DNA of 64,000 nucleotides from Amoebophrya sp. A120 (lineage: Eukaryota; Sar; Dinophyceae; Syndiniales; Amoebophryaceae): contig CAJINV010000001.1 of NCBI GenBank assembly GCA_905178155.1, forward strand, positions 15,252,142-15,316,141. The letters are read 5' to 3'. Shown here in pieces: positions 34,233 to 46,600 of this stretch. Both the position numbers and the translations under genes were made by a program. Numbering within the stretch: position 1 is the stretch's first letter; every line of letters starts with the position of its first letter. The notes beneath the pieces are model-generated. The model did not search any database and was not told where the DNA came from. It was given only the letters and a program-made list of their open reading frames with translations.

Positions 34233-35657
34233 ATGAATCGTGCTGCTCTTGCTGCGAGGCCAACTTCGGTCAAAAATGCTGCGATGTTAAGCGCATCTGC
34301 AGCCCCTGGAAGCTCTGGTCCGGCCGGAATGAGCTCCTTGAATGCGGCTGAAAAAGTTTTGCGGGAGGACAGAAAACCATCAAAACCGAGATCAACATTC
34401 GACGACCTGTTTGTCCATGTCACGCGCGCTTGGAAACGCATGCACGCAACGGGAAAACGGACTCTGCCACGAACGAAAATCCACGGCGCGCAGTTCGTTC
34501 AAATTTTGTTCGACCTTCGCCTAGTACCGAAGGCACCTTCAAGGGATGAATATTCCACTTCTAATCGCAGCACCAACGATTCATCTTGGGCCACCCGAAA
34601 AATCATCGAAGCGCAAAAAAGAATATGGAAGCAGCACGATATCACCAACGCGACGCGTTTCTGCGCAGAAGATGAAGTATGGAGGAACGAAGACGCGGCT
34701 ATTCCCTACTTTTCCGGCAACATTGACACGATGGGACACAAGGACTCCTCCATGTTGCGCGCACGGCCGGTGCGGCTCAGGCTACGTGGTGACGGGGTCC
34801 GCGAAGCCAAAACAGCAATTGAAACGGTAGAAAGATTCCTGGGGAAGCCGCCCGTAATCGCAGAAAAAAAAGCTGCTTCAAATAGCACTGCTAGTAGTGA
34901 CGCAAAGAGTTGTAGTACACAGCAAGATCCCGATCCCACTGCCGGAGCAGGTGCGGCCAAAGATGGAAACTCAGGCACAGTAGAAGACGGCACGACGGAG
35001 CGCGAGTCCCGTCGGGAAAGACGAAGGCGTCAACAGGAAGTGCGCAGATTAGCAAGATTGGATCTTGGTGAAGAGGAGCAATCTAATGCACTATCAAGCA
35101 GCACACCAAGAACCCGTCGTCTCTCTGCGCCGGATGTACTGGACTTGATGATGCAGCGGGGGTACTACGGGCAGTTTATCGAAAAGAAAATAAACTCCGC
35201 AGGTCCGGGCCGGCCACCGAAGCTGACGCTCGAAGAGTGCAAGAAATGGGCGGCGTTTTTCTACCTGGAAAAGCTGAAACAGCTGAACCGAGAGGAAAAT
35301 GCTGAAAGACGCTCCTCCGCGTCTGCAAAGACGATTTCTCAATCGGTCGTGGACCACCCGGAAAGTATCTCATCAACCAATGAATTGAGCGGAGCAGGTA
35401 CCACACCGGCTATAGCATCCGCGACGCTGGTCAACCCCCCCGTAGTGACGCAAGACATCGGAGCCACGTTGGCGAGTCAGAAACTCCGGCGGCATGAGTT
35501 GCGATCCGTCCTGCACCGTCAAGCACAGTCGATGGATCCGGCAAAGAAAGATCTGGCAGCCGGCGGACCCGCGAAGAGGATCGCTTTGGCACGAAATTCA
35601 AGGCATAGTCGCCGCTACAGAAAGCGCCCCCGCGAAGACAAGCGCTGCATGTACTGA
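34233..35657 (+). CDS. Unknown 474-residue protein, basic and partly disordered
   Basis: Single exon from ATG 34233 to TGA 35657. An N-terminal helical domain (about 45-200) includes FDDLFVHVTRAWKRMH and AAIPYFSGNIDTMGH. It is followed by a low-complexity Ser/Ala/Asp stretch, an Arg-rich run (ESRRERRRRQQEVRRLARL, about 255-275), and a second helical segment (LDLMMQRGYYGQFIEKKI, then TLEECKKWAAFFYLEKLK). The C-terminus is basic. The mixture suggests nucleic-acid or ribosome association, but no domain is recognised. Confidence 0.65.
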   Translation: MNRAALAARPTSVKNAAMLSASAAPGSSGPAGMSSLNAAEKVLREDRKPSKPRSTFDDLFVHVTRAWKRMHATGKRTLPRTKIHGAQFVQILFDLRLVPKAPSRDEYSTSNRSTNDSSWATRKIIEAQKRIWKQHDITNATRFCAEDEVWRNEDAAIPYFSGNIDTMGHKDSSMLRARPVRLRLRGDGVREAKTAIETVERFLGKPPVIAEKKAASNSTASSDAKSCSTQQDPDPTAGAGAAKDGNSGTVEDGTTERESRRERRRRQQEVRRLARLDLGEEEQSNALSSSTPRTRRLSAPDVLDLMMQRGYYGQFIEKKINSAGPGRPPKLTLEECKKWAAFFYLEKLKQLNREENAERRSSASAKTISQSVVDHPESISSTNELSGAGTTPAIASATLVNPPVVTQDIGATLASQKLRRHELRSVLHRQAQSMDPAKKDLAAGGPAKRIALARNSRHSRRYRKRPREDKRCMY

Positions 35658-36438
35658 TGAGACTAGCTACGTTTTACGTTTGCATCTTGCGAAAAGCCGC
35701 CAACTTTATTTTGACCGTGCAAAAAGTTGATTGTGATTCCCAATGCCATGTGCAATTTATTGGGCAAGTACCGTTTTCCCCGCCTAGTTCCTTGCAGTCA
35801 TACTAAAAGTAATCTAGCAAAAATCAGGATGCAGATCGGTGATGTTGACGCAATTTTTTGTGATCGAAAAAACGAAGAGCTGGCTGTTGAGAGAATCCAT
35901 GATTCAGAGAGAGACAATTCTTGACGCATTATTTCGGATCTGCATAAATCAAGCAGTCGGTGTGAGTTTTTCGAGTGTATGATCGGCAGAAATGTGAGAG
36001 TAGAAAAACATCCCGTGAGCGAGGCAAAAGTGAACTAAAGAACCATGGACGAGGGAACACCAAATGAAGGAGGTCTTTTCATGGAAGTTTTTTGCGCATT
36101 CGAATTCGGAGCGAGCTGCACATTTTTTTCCAGAGAGTTGGAGTGGACCCCGCCCGACTAGAGAAGTATATTGATTCTACCCTTAAATCATACCACCATT
36201 CTGCGAGTCCTAAACCATTTTGACCTTCGTAACCTCATCAAGTGTGAAGAGGAAGGTTTCATTCAACAACACTACCGTGCTCAACCATACAAGCCATACC
36301 AAACAAATTCCCGAAAAAATCATTTTTTCAACCTCCCACCCCGACCTTCTAGATTGTTTTAGCACTTTAAATTTGTGAGTTCACAAATTTCTCGTATTTT
36401 TCAGCCTACCCAGTCGTCCGCGACACCTCGCCAAGAAA
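35658..36438. other. Intergenic spacer
   Basis: AT-rich, nothing recognisable apart from a pyrimidine-rich stretch before the next start. Confidence 0.4.
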
Positions 36439-37890
36439 ATGTTGGCTCGTAACTTTGCCAGACGGCTCGCGCCGAGCTTCCGCGGCGCCGCGGCTAGCAG
36501 TACTGGCGTACGGGCATTTTCCACCCAGATGCAGGAGTTCAAGGTCTACAGATACGACCCGGAATCGGGAAACAAGCCAGAAATGAAGAGCTACTCCATC
36601 GACCTGAATACTTGCGGTACAATTTGATTTTCAGGATTTTGCTTTTGGATAGGTATGCTGGAGGGAGGTACGCCGCAAGCAACTGCAAGTAAGTATATGA
36701 GTTACGCTAAGAACGCGGTGCCCGTGATGAATCGAGGACAAGACTCATTGCAACAAGCATTTTAGCACACAAAAACTACAACAGGACCCATGATTCTGGA
36801 TGCCGTGTTGAAGATCAAGAACGAGGTGGACTCAACCCTGGCTCTCCGAAGATCGTGCCGCGAGGGTATCTGCGGGTCCTGCGCCATGAACATCAATGGT
36901 ATAGTGTTTCGTTGAAATACCCACGACAGCTCCTTGGTGCCATGCGAATGAATGTTAAAACTTGTGCAGTGTGTTTTCGTGGTTAAAAGAAGTCACTGGG
37001 TGAAAATAAAGTGATTGGATTTCCATTGTTCCAAACAGGTAAGAACGGTTTGGCGTGCCTGGAGTACATTGAGCCAGGAACCAAGGCGATCGAGATCCAG
37101 CCATTGCCACACACGTGAGGAGCTTTGATTTGATTTGTTTTTCTTCATGCGGACTCACATTCATTTTCATTCATCAGCTAATCAACGTGACTTATTTTCA
37201 TTGGCAAAGCGAAAAGTCTTTGCTATAGCTCCCCTCGCGAACACCTAACTACAGGTACGTGCTGAAGGATCTGGTGCCCGATCTCACCAACTTCTACTCG
37301 CAGTACAAGTCTATCGAGCCGTGGCTGAAGCGAAAGGACCCGAAGCCCACCGGCCCCAACGGGGAGGAAGTAGAATACGCTCAGAGCCCGGAGGAGCGTG
37401 CCTTGTTGGACGGGTTGTACGAATGCATTCTGTGCGCGTGCTGCTCTACCAGTTGCCCGAGCTACTGGTATGGTTATTTACTATTTGGCGTTTTGAGTTT
37501 GTTGACGACTGTATGTAATGAGCACGATAAGCATCACAATGCTCACACATAATCTTTTTCGTGTAATAAAAATCGTTCATTTCCAACAGGTGGAACCCGG
37601 AGTACTACTACGGCCCGGCGGTGCTGCAGCAGGCCTACCGATGGGTGGTTGACTCCCGCGACCAGTACACGGAGGAGCGGTTGGCGTTCCTGAACGACAC
37701 CATGCGCCTGTACCGGTGCCACGGCATCATGAACTGCACCTCCTGCTGCCCCAAGGGGCTGGACCCGGCGAAGAGCATCGTGCAGCTGAAGAAGTTCGTG
37801 GAGGAGCAGTACAACCCGGAGTGGGAAAACAAGGTTGCCGAGGAGATGAAGAAGAACGTCGATCGTGCCGGCGGTTTGAGTTATGCGTAA
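36439..37890 (+). CDS. SDHB: Succinate dehydrogenase iron-sulfur subunit (complex II)
   Basis: Exons 36439-36616, 36785-36898, 37039-37114, 37255-37467 and 37590-37890, all with GT-AG introns, join to 293 residues. The subunit carries electrons from the flavoprotein to ubiquinone in the mitochondrial inner membrane. The first 30 residues ([16 protein letters not shown], Arg/Ala/Ser-rich, no acids) are a clear mitochondrial presequence. The 2Fe-2S domain is intact: [10 protein letters not shown] and, after an intron, the final cysteine in GLACLEY. The C-terminal domain holds [12 protein letters not shown], then [14 protein letters not shown] for the 4Fe-4S and 3Fe-4S clusters. Length is typical (about 280-300). 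This is a functional-looking gene, consistent with an aerobic organism. Confidence 0.95.
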
Positions 37891-40072
37891 ACGACTGCGG
37901 AGTCCGGCCGGTTGCTTTGTTTATGATCTCCTTTGCAACGGGTCGGGCTCTGGGACAGATTGTACGGCACTCTGAATACTCAAACCTAGTAGCTACTCGA
38001 TGACGTTTAAAACAATAGTCTTCTAAATCCTTTTTCTTGAAAAGAGCGACAGTAAAAAGGCGAGTCGTATCACAAAGGTTCCCTGGCTGGAATCGCTGGC
38101 GACTCGTTGAGAAAAGAACGGCACATAAGCGACAGAATCTATCGGCAGAATATCTACGCGACGACTTTGTTTCGATATTATGACATTTCAGCAGCAGCAG
38201 TTTAGTACTTCCAAAAGATGGTACATAATGTTTCGATATTAGACGAAAGCAATGGTGGTTCCGACCAAGCGGGTTGGACACCAGAGATAGTTGTACAACT
38301 TGTAAAAATATACCTACGGCAGGCACATCATTTCAGACACAGCAGAAGAAGCAAGTAAGTAGAGTATTCATCGGAAGGACATGGAATACCCTCTATTGAC
38401 ACGACATACTAACTTATACCTCCTCTAACAACTACTATACAATACGGTTGATGCACAGAAGGTGAAAAGCACTTCTGCAAAGAACGACACCTATCCCCGG
38501 ATGAACTAGTACCACGCCGATCCGCACGAAGCTTCACCAGGCGACGCGCGCGACCGGTAGAGAATTTTTTTTGATCTTTGAAACTTCATTTTTCCGTACC
38601 GCAACATGCTTATTGGGTGAACTTGTAAGCACGGTTTAGAAAGAATGCCCTGTACTTTTAGTGGTCTGAACTACTGCGCTTACAACATTTTTGGAAAGAT
38701 GCACAGCATTCTGCCGGTGCCTCAAACATTCTTGCTCTGGCGCTGCTAGCAGTGTGTGTGTATGATTCATTCGTGAAAGCTACAGCTGTAAGAAAGACCA
38801 CGTACAAACGACTACAATTTTTATCAAACGAACTGAGACTGACTGTTGGGGATAGTTTGCGACCGCGTGATCTCTTCATCAGGAGTGCTCGCTCTGGTGA
38901 TGTTGTTGACTTTTTGCACAACTTAAATGCAAAGCGTAGTCAGCTACAGATCACAATTCTAACCAACGCCCGTCCTGAATTTTCCCCATCATAAAGTTGC
39001 AGACATAAGGGCAACCCAAGGCAAAGTAGTAAAACTCTAGCGTGCAGTACTTCTATTAAGGTCCGCTATAGAGTCATAAAAACACATCCGAACAAAAGTT
39101 GATAACTTTGTTTGAGATAAATCGCGTAAACTTGGAAAAAGGAGGTATGCAGTAGCAGCGGTAGCGTCGTGGGTGTAGCTATGATACAATGCGCTTCGTT
39201 CGAAACGGGTCGAGATTCGAAAATCTTGGCGTGCGTACAGCGAATTGGTCAGCAGCTCCCCCACGTCGCGACGAAACCTAAAGATGACTTTTCAAAAGAG
39301 TAAAAAATGTTATGTGCAGACAGAATCTTCAGAATTCCCGAATCTTCTAGCATCAGCTACATTTTCCGCTACTCGTCTGACAGGGTCGTTGTTACTCGCA
39401 CGACAACTACTACGAAAAAAGCTTACAACACAGCGACGAGTTGAACTAACAGAAACCAGTAGACTCGAACCGTGAAAAGAGTCCGAGCGCTTGAAAATGC
39501 AAGAAAAAACGCGGAAGTCGAAGATGGTTGTGAAGTTTTGAAGAAGAATATCAAAGCGATTGTTGTCATGCGTGGTTGCATGATCACGAGACGGAGTCTC
39601 ATCGTGAATCAATGGTTGTGTTGTTCTCAATCAATTTGTCAGCTTGCAGATGAGGTTCACTACGCGTCAAGTTCTTCCTGGCTTTGCGTTTCGTTTTTCA
39701 TTTTGACTTTGACAACGATATCACCAGCCTTTCAGATCTAAAATGTCTCAAGGAGAGCTTCCTTTTTGGATCATCATACGTAGTATGAAAGACCAAGAAG
39801 GTCTAACTGACCAGCAGTACTAAACCATGCCGGTCTATAAACAGCATACTATATTATAGAAGTTAGCCTCGTCGCAACAAAAACTAGTCGCTAAAATTTT
39901 TTTGAAGTACTCAACAGGCTGTTCTGCAACGCAGAAAGTGAAATAAGTGATTATCGCACTCTACTTCAACACATCATTGTCAGTGACTCAACCAAAAATC
40001 TTGTTTTTTGCCTTGTCCCTACTTCTCAGTCAGACAGCACCAGTAGCAAAGAAAACGATTCCACTTTCCATC
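37891..40072. other. Long intergenic spacer (2.2 kb)
   Basis: The longest gene-free stretch here. Short open frames lack coding composition. No RNA gene, repeat array or transposon end is recognised. Confidence 0.45.
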
Positions 40073-40765
40073 ATGGCCTCGTCTTCCTCCTCTAGCAGAG
40101 CAATCCCGGCGCCCATCGCCCTTCCCCCACCCGCGCAGCCACTACAAGCTGCGATACCGCTCGGCCCGCCTTCTGGACCGACCGCAAGTAGTTCTTCCTC
40201 CCCGACGGCACGAGTAAAAATTGCAGCGCCAGGGCACGACGTTGCCGCATCAAAGAGCAGTCCCGCGACGACTTTCAACCCAGAGGAAGAGGAATTGGTC
40301 CTGTTCGAGCTGCCTGAGTTCGCCGAGACGGAATTTCGCTGTAGCGATCTGAAGCTCGAAAAGGAAGTTTTGCACCTCGACGGCGGGCGGATGCAACTTG
40401 ACGTGCAGGAGCAGGTCGTGCCAACCTCCCTGATGTGCTTCGTTACCGAGAACTTTGACTTTTCGCAGCGCCCAGACAAACAATACTCCAACGTTTTGAC
40501 CAGGTACGGGACCCACAACCTGTGGGCGCGGGCGGAGCAAAGTCAAGTCGCAACCGGCGGACCTCCAGGAGATGGGGAGCAAGCGAAGACGTCCGCGTCT
40601 CTTGTCGAGCATGAGTTGCATCCGGGCGGAGTTGGTGGCGCAGCAACTGCACCGGCCTACAAGGCTCCGCCAAAGACAACCTATCTCGGTACCGTAAACC
40701 GAGTGCTGTGTGCTAGAACGATGCGCTACAATGCTGAAAAGGATTTAAAGAAGATGTTATTCTGA
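40073..40765 (+). CDS. Unknown 230-residue protein
   Basis: Single exon from ATG 40073. The first 85 residues are Ser/Pro/Ala-rich and disordered. The middle (about 85-145: LVLFELPEFAETEF through VVPTSLMCFVTEN) looks like a small beta-rich domain; its layout is faintly like the TFIIIC subunit-6 fold, but the match is too weak to name it. The C-terminus ends with TTYLGTVNRVLCARTM and a basic tail. Codon use is GC-rich like other exons. Confidence 0.6.
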   Translation: MASSSSSSRAIPAPIALPPPAQPLQAAIPLGPPSGPTASSSSSPTARVKIAAPGHDVAASKSSPATTFNPEEEELVLFELPEFAETEFRCSDLKLEKEVLHLDGGRMQLDVQEQVVPTSLMCFVTENFDFSQRPDKQYSNVLTRYGTHNLWARAEQSQVATGGPPGDGEQAKTSASLVEHELHPGGVGGAATAPAYKAPPKTTYLGTVNRVLCARTMRYNAEKDLKKMLF

Positions 40766-41232
40766 AGAAAGAGTTTTGGTTTAGAAGGATAACGACGCTC
40801 GTTCGTCATGATCTCACAAGCGACAAAAAGAAGGAGTTACAAACGAGATGTCACTCCTTCTGGTGGGTGTACCTTTTCCAACTACAACAAGAAGGAAGTT
40901 GGCATTTGCTGTTCGACGCACTTCTTGAATGCACGACTGTACTATTCGTGGTTTGCTCATTGAGGGCCTTGTCTGTAATCAGTATTCTTCTTTCTTGGAT
41001 GTCGCTGACTCCCACTTTCGAGTCGCCGCAACTTCGATGGTCATCATGTGTTTACAGTGTTTTTCTTTCAGTAAGTACTTTTGCCACTAGTTGCCTTTGG
41101 CGAAAGCGTCTCGGTGGAGAGAACTGCTGTACTGTGTAGAAATAACCTACATCAAGTAGAAGTTCTCGCCTGCACGACTTCTGCGTCTTCTTGTGCAACC
41201 GTTACGAGGACCTTCCGAAGAGTCCAAAAAGA
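40766..41232. other. Intergenic spacer
   Basis: No recognisable feature. Confidence 0.4.
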
Positions 41233-43269
41233 ATGCCCGAAGCTGCGAGTTTGCGTTTATCTTTCTCAGCCGAGGAGCGCGACGTGCTTGCGGAATTCCG
41301 AGCTCGCGTGGACGCTGCGCGGAAGCGGGGAAGTACCACTGCGGCGGCTGGTGAGAGTTCTGGCCGCGCGCCGCCCCGGAAAACGCACGAGAACATCCAG
41401 TCAGTCGAGAACATCCAGTCACTCACAGTACGGAGCAAGCCGCTGTTTGCTACGAATTCTACTGTGTCTTCATCCTCCTCCTCAGCGGGCCCGCATCTCA
41501 AAAAGACGAGCCAGACCAACCGAAAATCACAAGAGCACAGAGCGACAGACGCGCTGGAGAGTGTTTTTTCCGAAGAACCGCGCGGGCTGTACAACAGTTA
41601 TCTGCGTGAGAGTGTGGCCGCCATCCGCCGCGCCTCCAGTTCGTTTTCATCCACAGCAGGTGCAGGTTTTCTGTCTGGCGTCGATCACCAGATCGCGCAC
41701 ATTCATCCGGATGAAAGAGATTTTGGCGAAGAAGCGCCGAAATCCAATCGCAAGCTGAGCACAAGACCCACGACGCACGACAACAAGGTCTTTTCTACTA
41801 AAGGCTCGACGAAACAGTTTGCGGATGCCGGCACGCAATGCAGCCGGAATCCGAACGAGGATGACACCGCCACCGCACGCCGGTTCGTTTCGGGCACCGG
41901 CGACTTGATGTCTAATCCGCTTGACACGGCCATTTCCTTCGTTCAAGAAGAGCTAGACGAGCTGGAAGACGCTGCGTACGCAACGCTGCCATTTGGAGGT
42001 GGCGATGTGGCGGGACTGCAGAACAACCATTACTTGGAAGGTTTCTATAGGCAGGAACGAGATCATTTCCGCCGTGCAGATGAAGGATTTGCCGATGGAC
42101 CTCTCTACAACAACGATTTGGTCCACGATGGGTTTTTCGAATGCGAACCCTACATACAGATGAATTCCGCAAGCTCGTCGTCCTCCTCCCGTCGACATCA
42201 AATGCGTTTTGAGCCGCCACACCGGGTTCGCGTACCGCCAGGTAGCCAGGGAAAAAGACCGTTTTCAGCGCAGCACGTTGTGCCTTTCAGTAGAAAAATC
42301 AGGGACCGGAACGGGGGGAATTTTCAGGTAAATCACAATCAGGGTCACTCGCACTACGACGACTTCGACGCAGCGAGAGGGAGAGGCTTGCGGTCGCGCG
42401 CGGCACAGCCCCGACCCGCCTCAGCAGGTGTTGGCTGGGTTCCTCGCCACGATTTTTGGAACGCTACGTCGGGCACTTCACAGGGCCAGGGAGGTCGAAG
42501 GAGTTCCAATGTGCCGAGTTGTAGATCTTCTCCTTCCTCTGGGTACGGAGCTCCGTCGAAGTGGGACAGGCTTTGCTACCCGCCAAATCGACACATCAAA
42601 GCTCGCGGCCCAATGGGAGGACAGAAATCGCGAAAGTCCCGATTTTCGCCCCCGAAACGGCGATTAATATCGCCTGCGAACAGCAGTCGAAAGACAAGTG
42701 GAGGCACGGTTGCTCACTACAATGTTGCGCGAACGAGTACTAGACCACCGCAGTTTCGTCCAAGAAAGTCATTGAGTCCGCACAGGAGACGAGCAGGCCC
42801 ACCCGTACAAACATACGCCCGATCGAAGAGTGAGGCGCAGTTGTTCGCACGAAGAGCGGACCCGCGTTCTTTGCCAGGGCAGCAGCGCCGCTTCCTTTCG
42901 CAGGTGGACACAGTGCACCAGCTACCATTCGGCGCACGAGTTCACGATCAGTACGCCCACCCGCTTCCCTCGGACTTCGCGTCTTTACTTCGAAGGGTGT
43001 CCGCCTCTCCAAATAACCGATACCAGGGGCGATCGCTCGGACCAGCTACGTCTCTGAGGCAGAAGGCGTATTCTGTGGGAGAGCTCTACCGCCGTCCACC
43101 GGCGGTCGGGACGGCGCACCCCTCTGAGAGGAGCCTGGGGCACCGACCTGCCGCCACGGGAAGTGTGCAGCACAGAGAGGAGTACTTTCTACAGGACGCA
43201 TTGAGTCGCGACATGATGCACGAAGCTGCCTTGTCGGATTTAATTGAACGGTCGTATCACGTTCACTGA
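41233..43269 (+). CDS. Unknown 678-residue Arg/Ser-rich, largely disordered protein
   Basis: Single exon from ATG 41233 to TGA 43269. A short N-terminal helix (AEERDVLAEFRARVDAARK) is followed by mostly low-complexity sequence rich in Arg, Ser, Pro and His, with basic patches such as GGQKSRKSRFSPPKRR. A tandem near-repeat ENIQS/VENIQSL sits at about residues 55-65. A short acidic helix (FVQEELDELEDAAY) occurs near 240. No domain is recognised; a cytoskeletal or nuclear scaffold role is possible but unsupported. Confidence 0.65.
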   Translation: MPEAASLRLSFSAEERDVLAEFRARVDAARKRGSTTAAAGESSGRAPPRKTHENIQSVENIQSLTVRSKPLFATNSTVSSSSSSAGPHLKKTSQTNRKSQEHRATDALESVFSEEPRGLYNSYLRESVAAIRRASSSFSSTAGAGFLSGVDHQIAHIHPDERDFGEEAPKSNRKLSTRPTTHDNKVFSTKGSTKQFADAGTQCSRNPNEDDTATARRFVSGTGDLMSNPLDTAISFVQEELDELEDAAYATLPFGGGDVAGLQNNHYLEGFYRQERDHFRRADEGFADGPLYNNDLVHDGFFECEPYIQMNSASSSSSSRRHQMRFEPPHRVRVPPGSQGKRPFSAQHVVPFSRKIRDRNGGNFQVNHNQGHSHYDDFDAARGRGLRSRAAQPRPASAGVGWVPRHDFWNATSGTSQGQGGRRSSNVPSCRSSPSSGYGAPSKWDRLCYPPNRHIKARGPMGGQKSRKSRFSPPKRRLISPANSSRKTSGGTVAHYNVARTSTRPPQFRPRKSLSPHRRRAGPPVQTYARSKSEAQLFARRADPRSLPGQQRRFLSQVDTVHQLPFGARVHDQYAHPLPSDFASLLRRVSASPNNRYQGRSLGPATSLRQKAYSVGELYRRPPAVGTAHPSERSLGHRPAATGSVQHREEYFLQDALSRDMMHEAALSDLIERSYHVH

Positions 43270-43600
43270 ATCACCGGCGACGCCGCAGTTTATTACATGA
43301 CGACATTTGTTGTACGCTGTAAATTCGTTTTTCGGGTCAAGTAAAGTCTCTTGTGTTCCATGCACTGCAGGAATTTTCTCTTTGCGTGCATTCCTGCTGA
43401 ATTTCTTTGGATCTGGACCGACTATCGTTTCTGCAATTGGAACACCACGTGGACGAAATTTTGTCGATCCATTGTCGACCCGTTTAAGGTTTTGTACAGG
43501 TTCCATGCGCATTTCAGATTGCGCCAGCCCTCCTAGGCAAGTGATTTTGGTATAGCAAAGAGAAAGACACTTCTGTAGCCTCTTGATCAAGAATGTGAAG
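43270..43600. other. Intergenic spacer
   Basis: No recognisable feature. Confidence 0.4.
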
Positions 43601-46600
43601 ATGATCAAGTGCAGCAGAGTGGGTGCTTGCAGAAGTAGCGCGTCTAGCGCTGCTTCCGGGAAGTGGGCGGCTCCCGCCGCCCAAGGCGCAACGCCACCGC
43701 GACGAGAGGACACTTCGTCCCCAGCCCTGACAAGCAACTTGCTACTGCAGGTCTGGAAGAGTGCGAAGAAGCGCAATGTGCAGCCGTATGAGATTCCGGC
43801 ACTGCTCGCGAAGGCCGTGCGGAACAAGGATGCGAGGACCAATGTGCAGTTCTGGCGAGAAGGATTCGAGTACATTCAGCACTTGGAAAATCTACGAATC
43901 GCGGACATTGCCTCCATCGTGGTGACCGTCATGAAAGTCGACCATGCCGGAAAAGAGGCACTTCTGAAGCACTTTTTGGGACAAATCACTCAGCAGATGA
44001 ATAATGGGGATACAACTGGCGCCACCGCCACCATTGATGTACAGCGGGCAAGCGCGAAGGACCTTGCGAACTTGTGCGTGGGGTTTGCGGCAGCAAAAGA
44101 TCGGCACACCGCGAAGCGCTTCCTGCAGGAAGTTGCCGTGCCTTTGCTAGAGGGAGTGTCTCAAGAGCAGCATCAACAGCATGATCGTGTGGGCGAAAGG
44201 AGCTTTACCACGCAGGGTAGCCATTCCTCTCTGGAGGACGACAATGGCGTTGATGATTGCATGGCGCGGTTCCGGAGTGCGGGAGCAGGATCATCGGGCC
44301 ACAGGCCAAGCACGTCATCAGAGGCCGCGCCGCTGTCAGAACTCGCTTTTGGAATGGATGCGAATGTCACGTCCCGGATGTTGAATGCGTTTGGCAAGGT
44401 TTTGGGCTCTGCGACGCCCGTTCCTGTGGTGGAGTTACTCGCACGGTCCGCGAAGGATTGGGTTTCAGAAATGTACACACGCGAACTGGTAAATGTAGCG
44501 CTCTCAGTTGCGAAGGTAGCACCCGTGGAAGTTGTAGGGGGAAGCAAGGCATTTGGTAGAACAAGACCAACTGCAACTGCTCCAGGGAAAGATAATCGAA
44601 GCTGTTTGACTGTGTGCCGAGCCCTGATGAAGCAGATCCGGGACAGAATCGTGTCGGCGAACCTGTTGCCAACTTTCAACGCGCAGGATTATGCCAACTT
44701 CGTAGCAGCATTCGCCAATTTTAGCACCAATTGCGCCTCTGAAAAGTTGTCAGTTGAGGAGGGTCAAGCCCCTGCAACTAATCGCGATCTCGCCACCGGA
44801 AGCATCTCATATGATTTTCGCGAGGACGACGCCTTTCACTGTGCGCTCGCTTCGAGTGTGACAAAACGTTTGAAGAAGCTCGACGACGCTCAGCCGCAGC
44901 ATGTCGCGAGTTTGCTCTGGAGCTTTGGCAAAAAGCTCGGGAAATTCGATTTGGTTGCATCGCTAGTGGACGCCGAGCTCCCGGTCAAGATTGAACCAAT
45001 TATGCCAAACCGAGGCGATAAAGAAAACGAGCGCCATCCTGCAGATCTCGATCTCTTCCGATTCTCCAAGCCCCAAGAACTCGCGAACACTTTCACTGTT
45101 CTCTCCGTCGAAAGGCCGAAGTTTGCGCGCACCGTTCTGTTGCCGCAGGTCAGGAAGCTAGTGGAGAGCGATTCTGCGAAGCTGAAAGGGGTGGATGCCA
45201 TTCCGTTGCTGGAAGGATACGCCCGGCTTGAGGACACTAGTACAGAAATACAGTCGGGCCGGTCCGATACGGCCGGGGAGCAGGCAGAAAAGCGGTTCTG
45301 TTCGGCCTTGGGGCAACGCTGCTTGAAGTTGCGCGAACAAAATGCCTTGGACAGCGCACAGACGGTGTTCATTTTTCACGCATTTTGCAAGTTGCAGTGG
45401 GTTCTAACCGAACCTGATTTACTACTGCGCCTGCTCCCGGACATGCACGTAGCAACAAGTGGGACACCCTCTGCTGCTGCGCTGGATGCGAACTCACTCT
45501 CTTTAGTTCTGAACGGCATCACACACCACCTCAACCTCCACCACGGTTCATTGCCGACCGCAGTACCATCGCAAAGTTCAACTCAAGACACAGTCGAACA
45601 GAGAGTTTCAATGAAGCTGCGCGCCGTTTGCAGGAATATCCTGAGCTACTTTTCCACGGGGAATTGTGAAGTTTTGGAAAACTCTCACCGCAACAAGCCT
45701 TCTAAGGCAATTGCTCCCATTGGCACAGCGCTCGACTTTGAAGGTTTTCTGAAGCTTTTCTATCAGGGAAACGCGAATGTAGACCGTAGCACAACCAATC
45801 TTCTGCAAAGCCTTGCCTTTCTTGCGCAGAATCCGGCTTCGGGTCCCTCAGCGACCTCAGCTCAGCAAAATACCGACCTCCTGCGCCACTTGGGGCAGGT
45901 TGTGTTGCAGGACAGCCACAACTTTTCCAACTCAACATTGGTGCAGTCGATTTACGCCGCGACGCAGCTCTCCGATCAGTTGCCACCCGGACTAAGCAAC
46001 CGTTTGCTCGAAAAGCTGTCCGTTCAGCTTGGTTGCACCGCAAATCTCCGTGCCTCCGACTGCGTGGCTGCGGCAAACACTTTGGCCCTGGCAAATCATG
46101 TCGACGAGGCGTTGCTGGACCGCCTGGCGAGGCGGTTGCTCGAGACTTTCCTGGCAGCAGTTCATTCGAGCGAAACTCATCGTGGTACGGCTGTCGACCC
46201 CACGCACAACACGAAGGCGGCCGCACCGGGAGGAAAAGGCGCTCACAACGCTTCAGAGGATTCTGCCACGGCTACAAAGAAGTTCGCTTGGCAGTTCTTG
46301 ACGAGCTGTGCGAGACTGGGTTTTCACTCAGCCGACGTAGCCTTAGTCGCGGAGCAAGTCGCGGAGCACCACCTGGATTTTAGGTTTGCGGCGCCAGGAG
46401 AAGTCGCGAGTATATTGTCCAGTTTGGCTCGCTTGGACTCCACCTACACTGCCGTGCGGACCTGGGATTTGCGACCTGTCATCGCAGAAAGCGCTGTTTG
46501 CCACAACCGCTACTCCGAGCTCCTGTTTTTCGGCTACATGTTTCACCTCTGGCGGGCCGAACGCGGAAATAACTTCATCAACGCGGGGAATACAACCGGG

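Noticed and set aside
39553-39595. GTCATGCG...GCATGATC pair as a further introner copy
   Set aside because: It lies in an intergenic spacer, the inverted match is only a few bases, and neither the TAT/ATA ends nor a 5-bp repeat is present.
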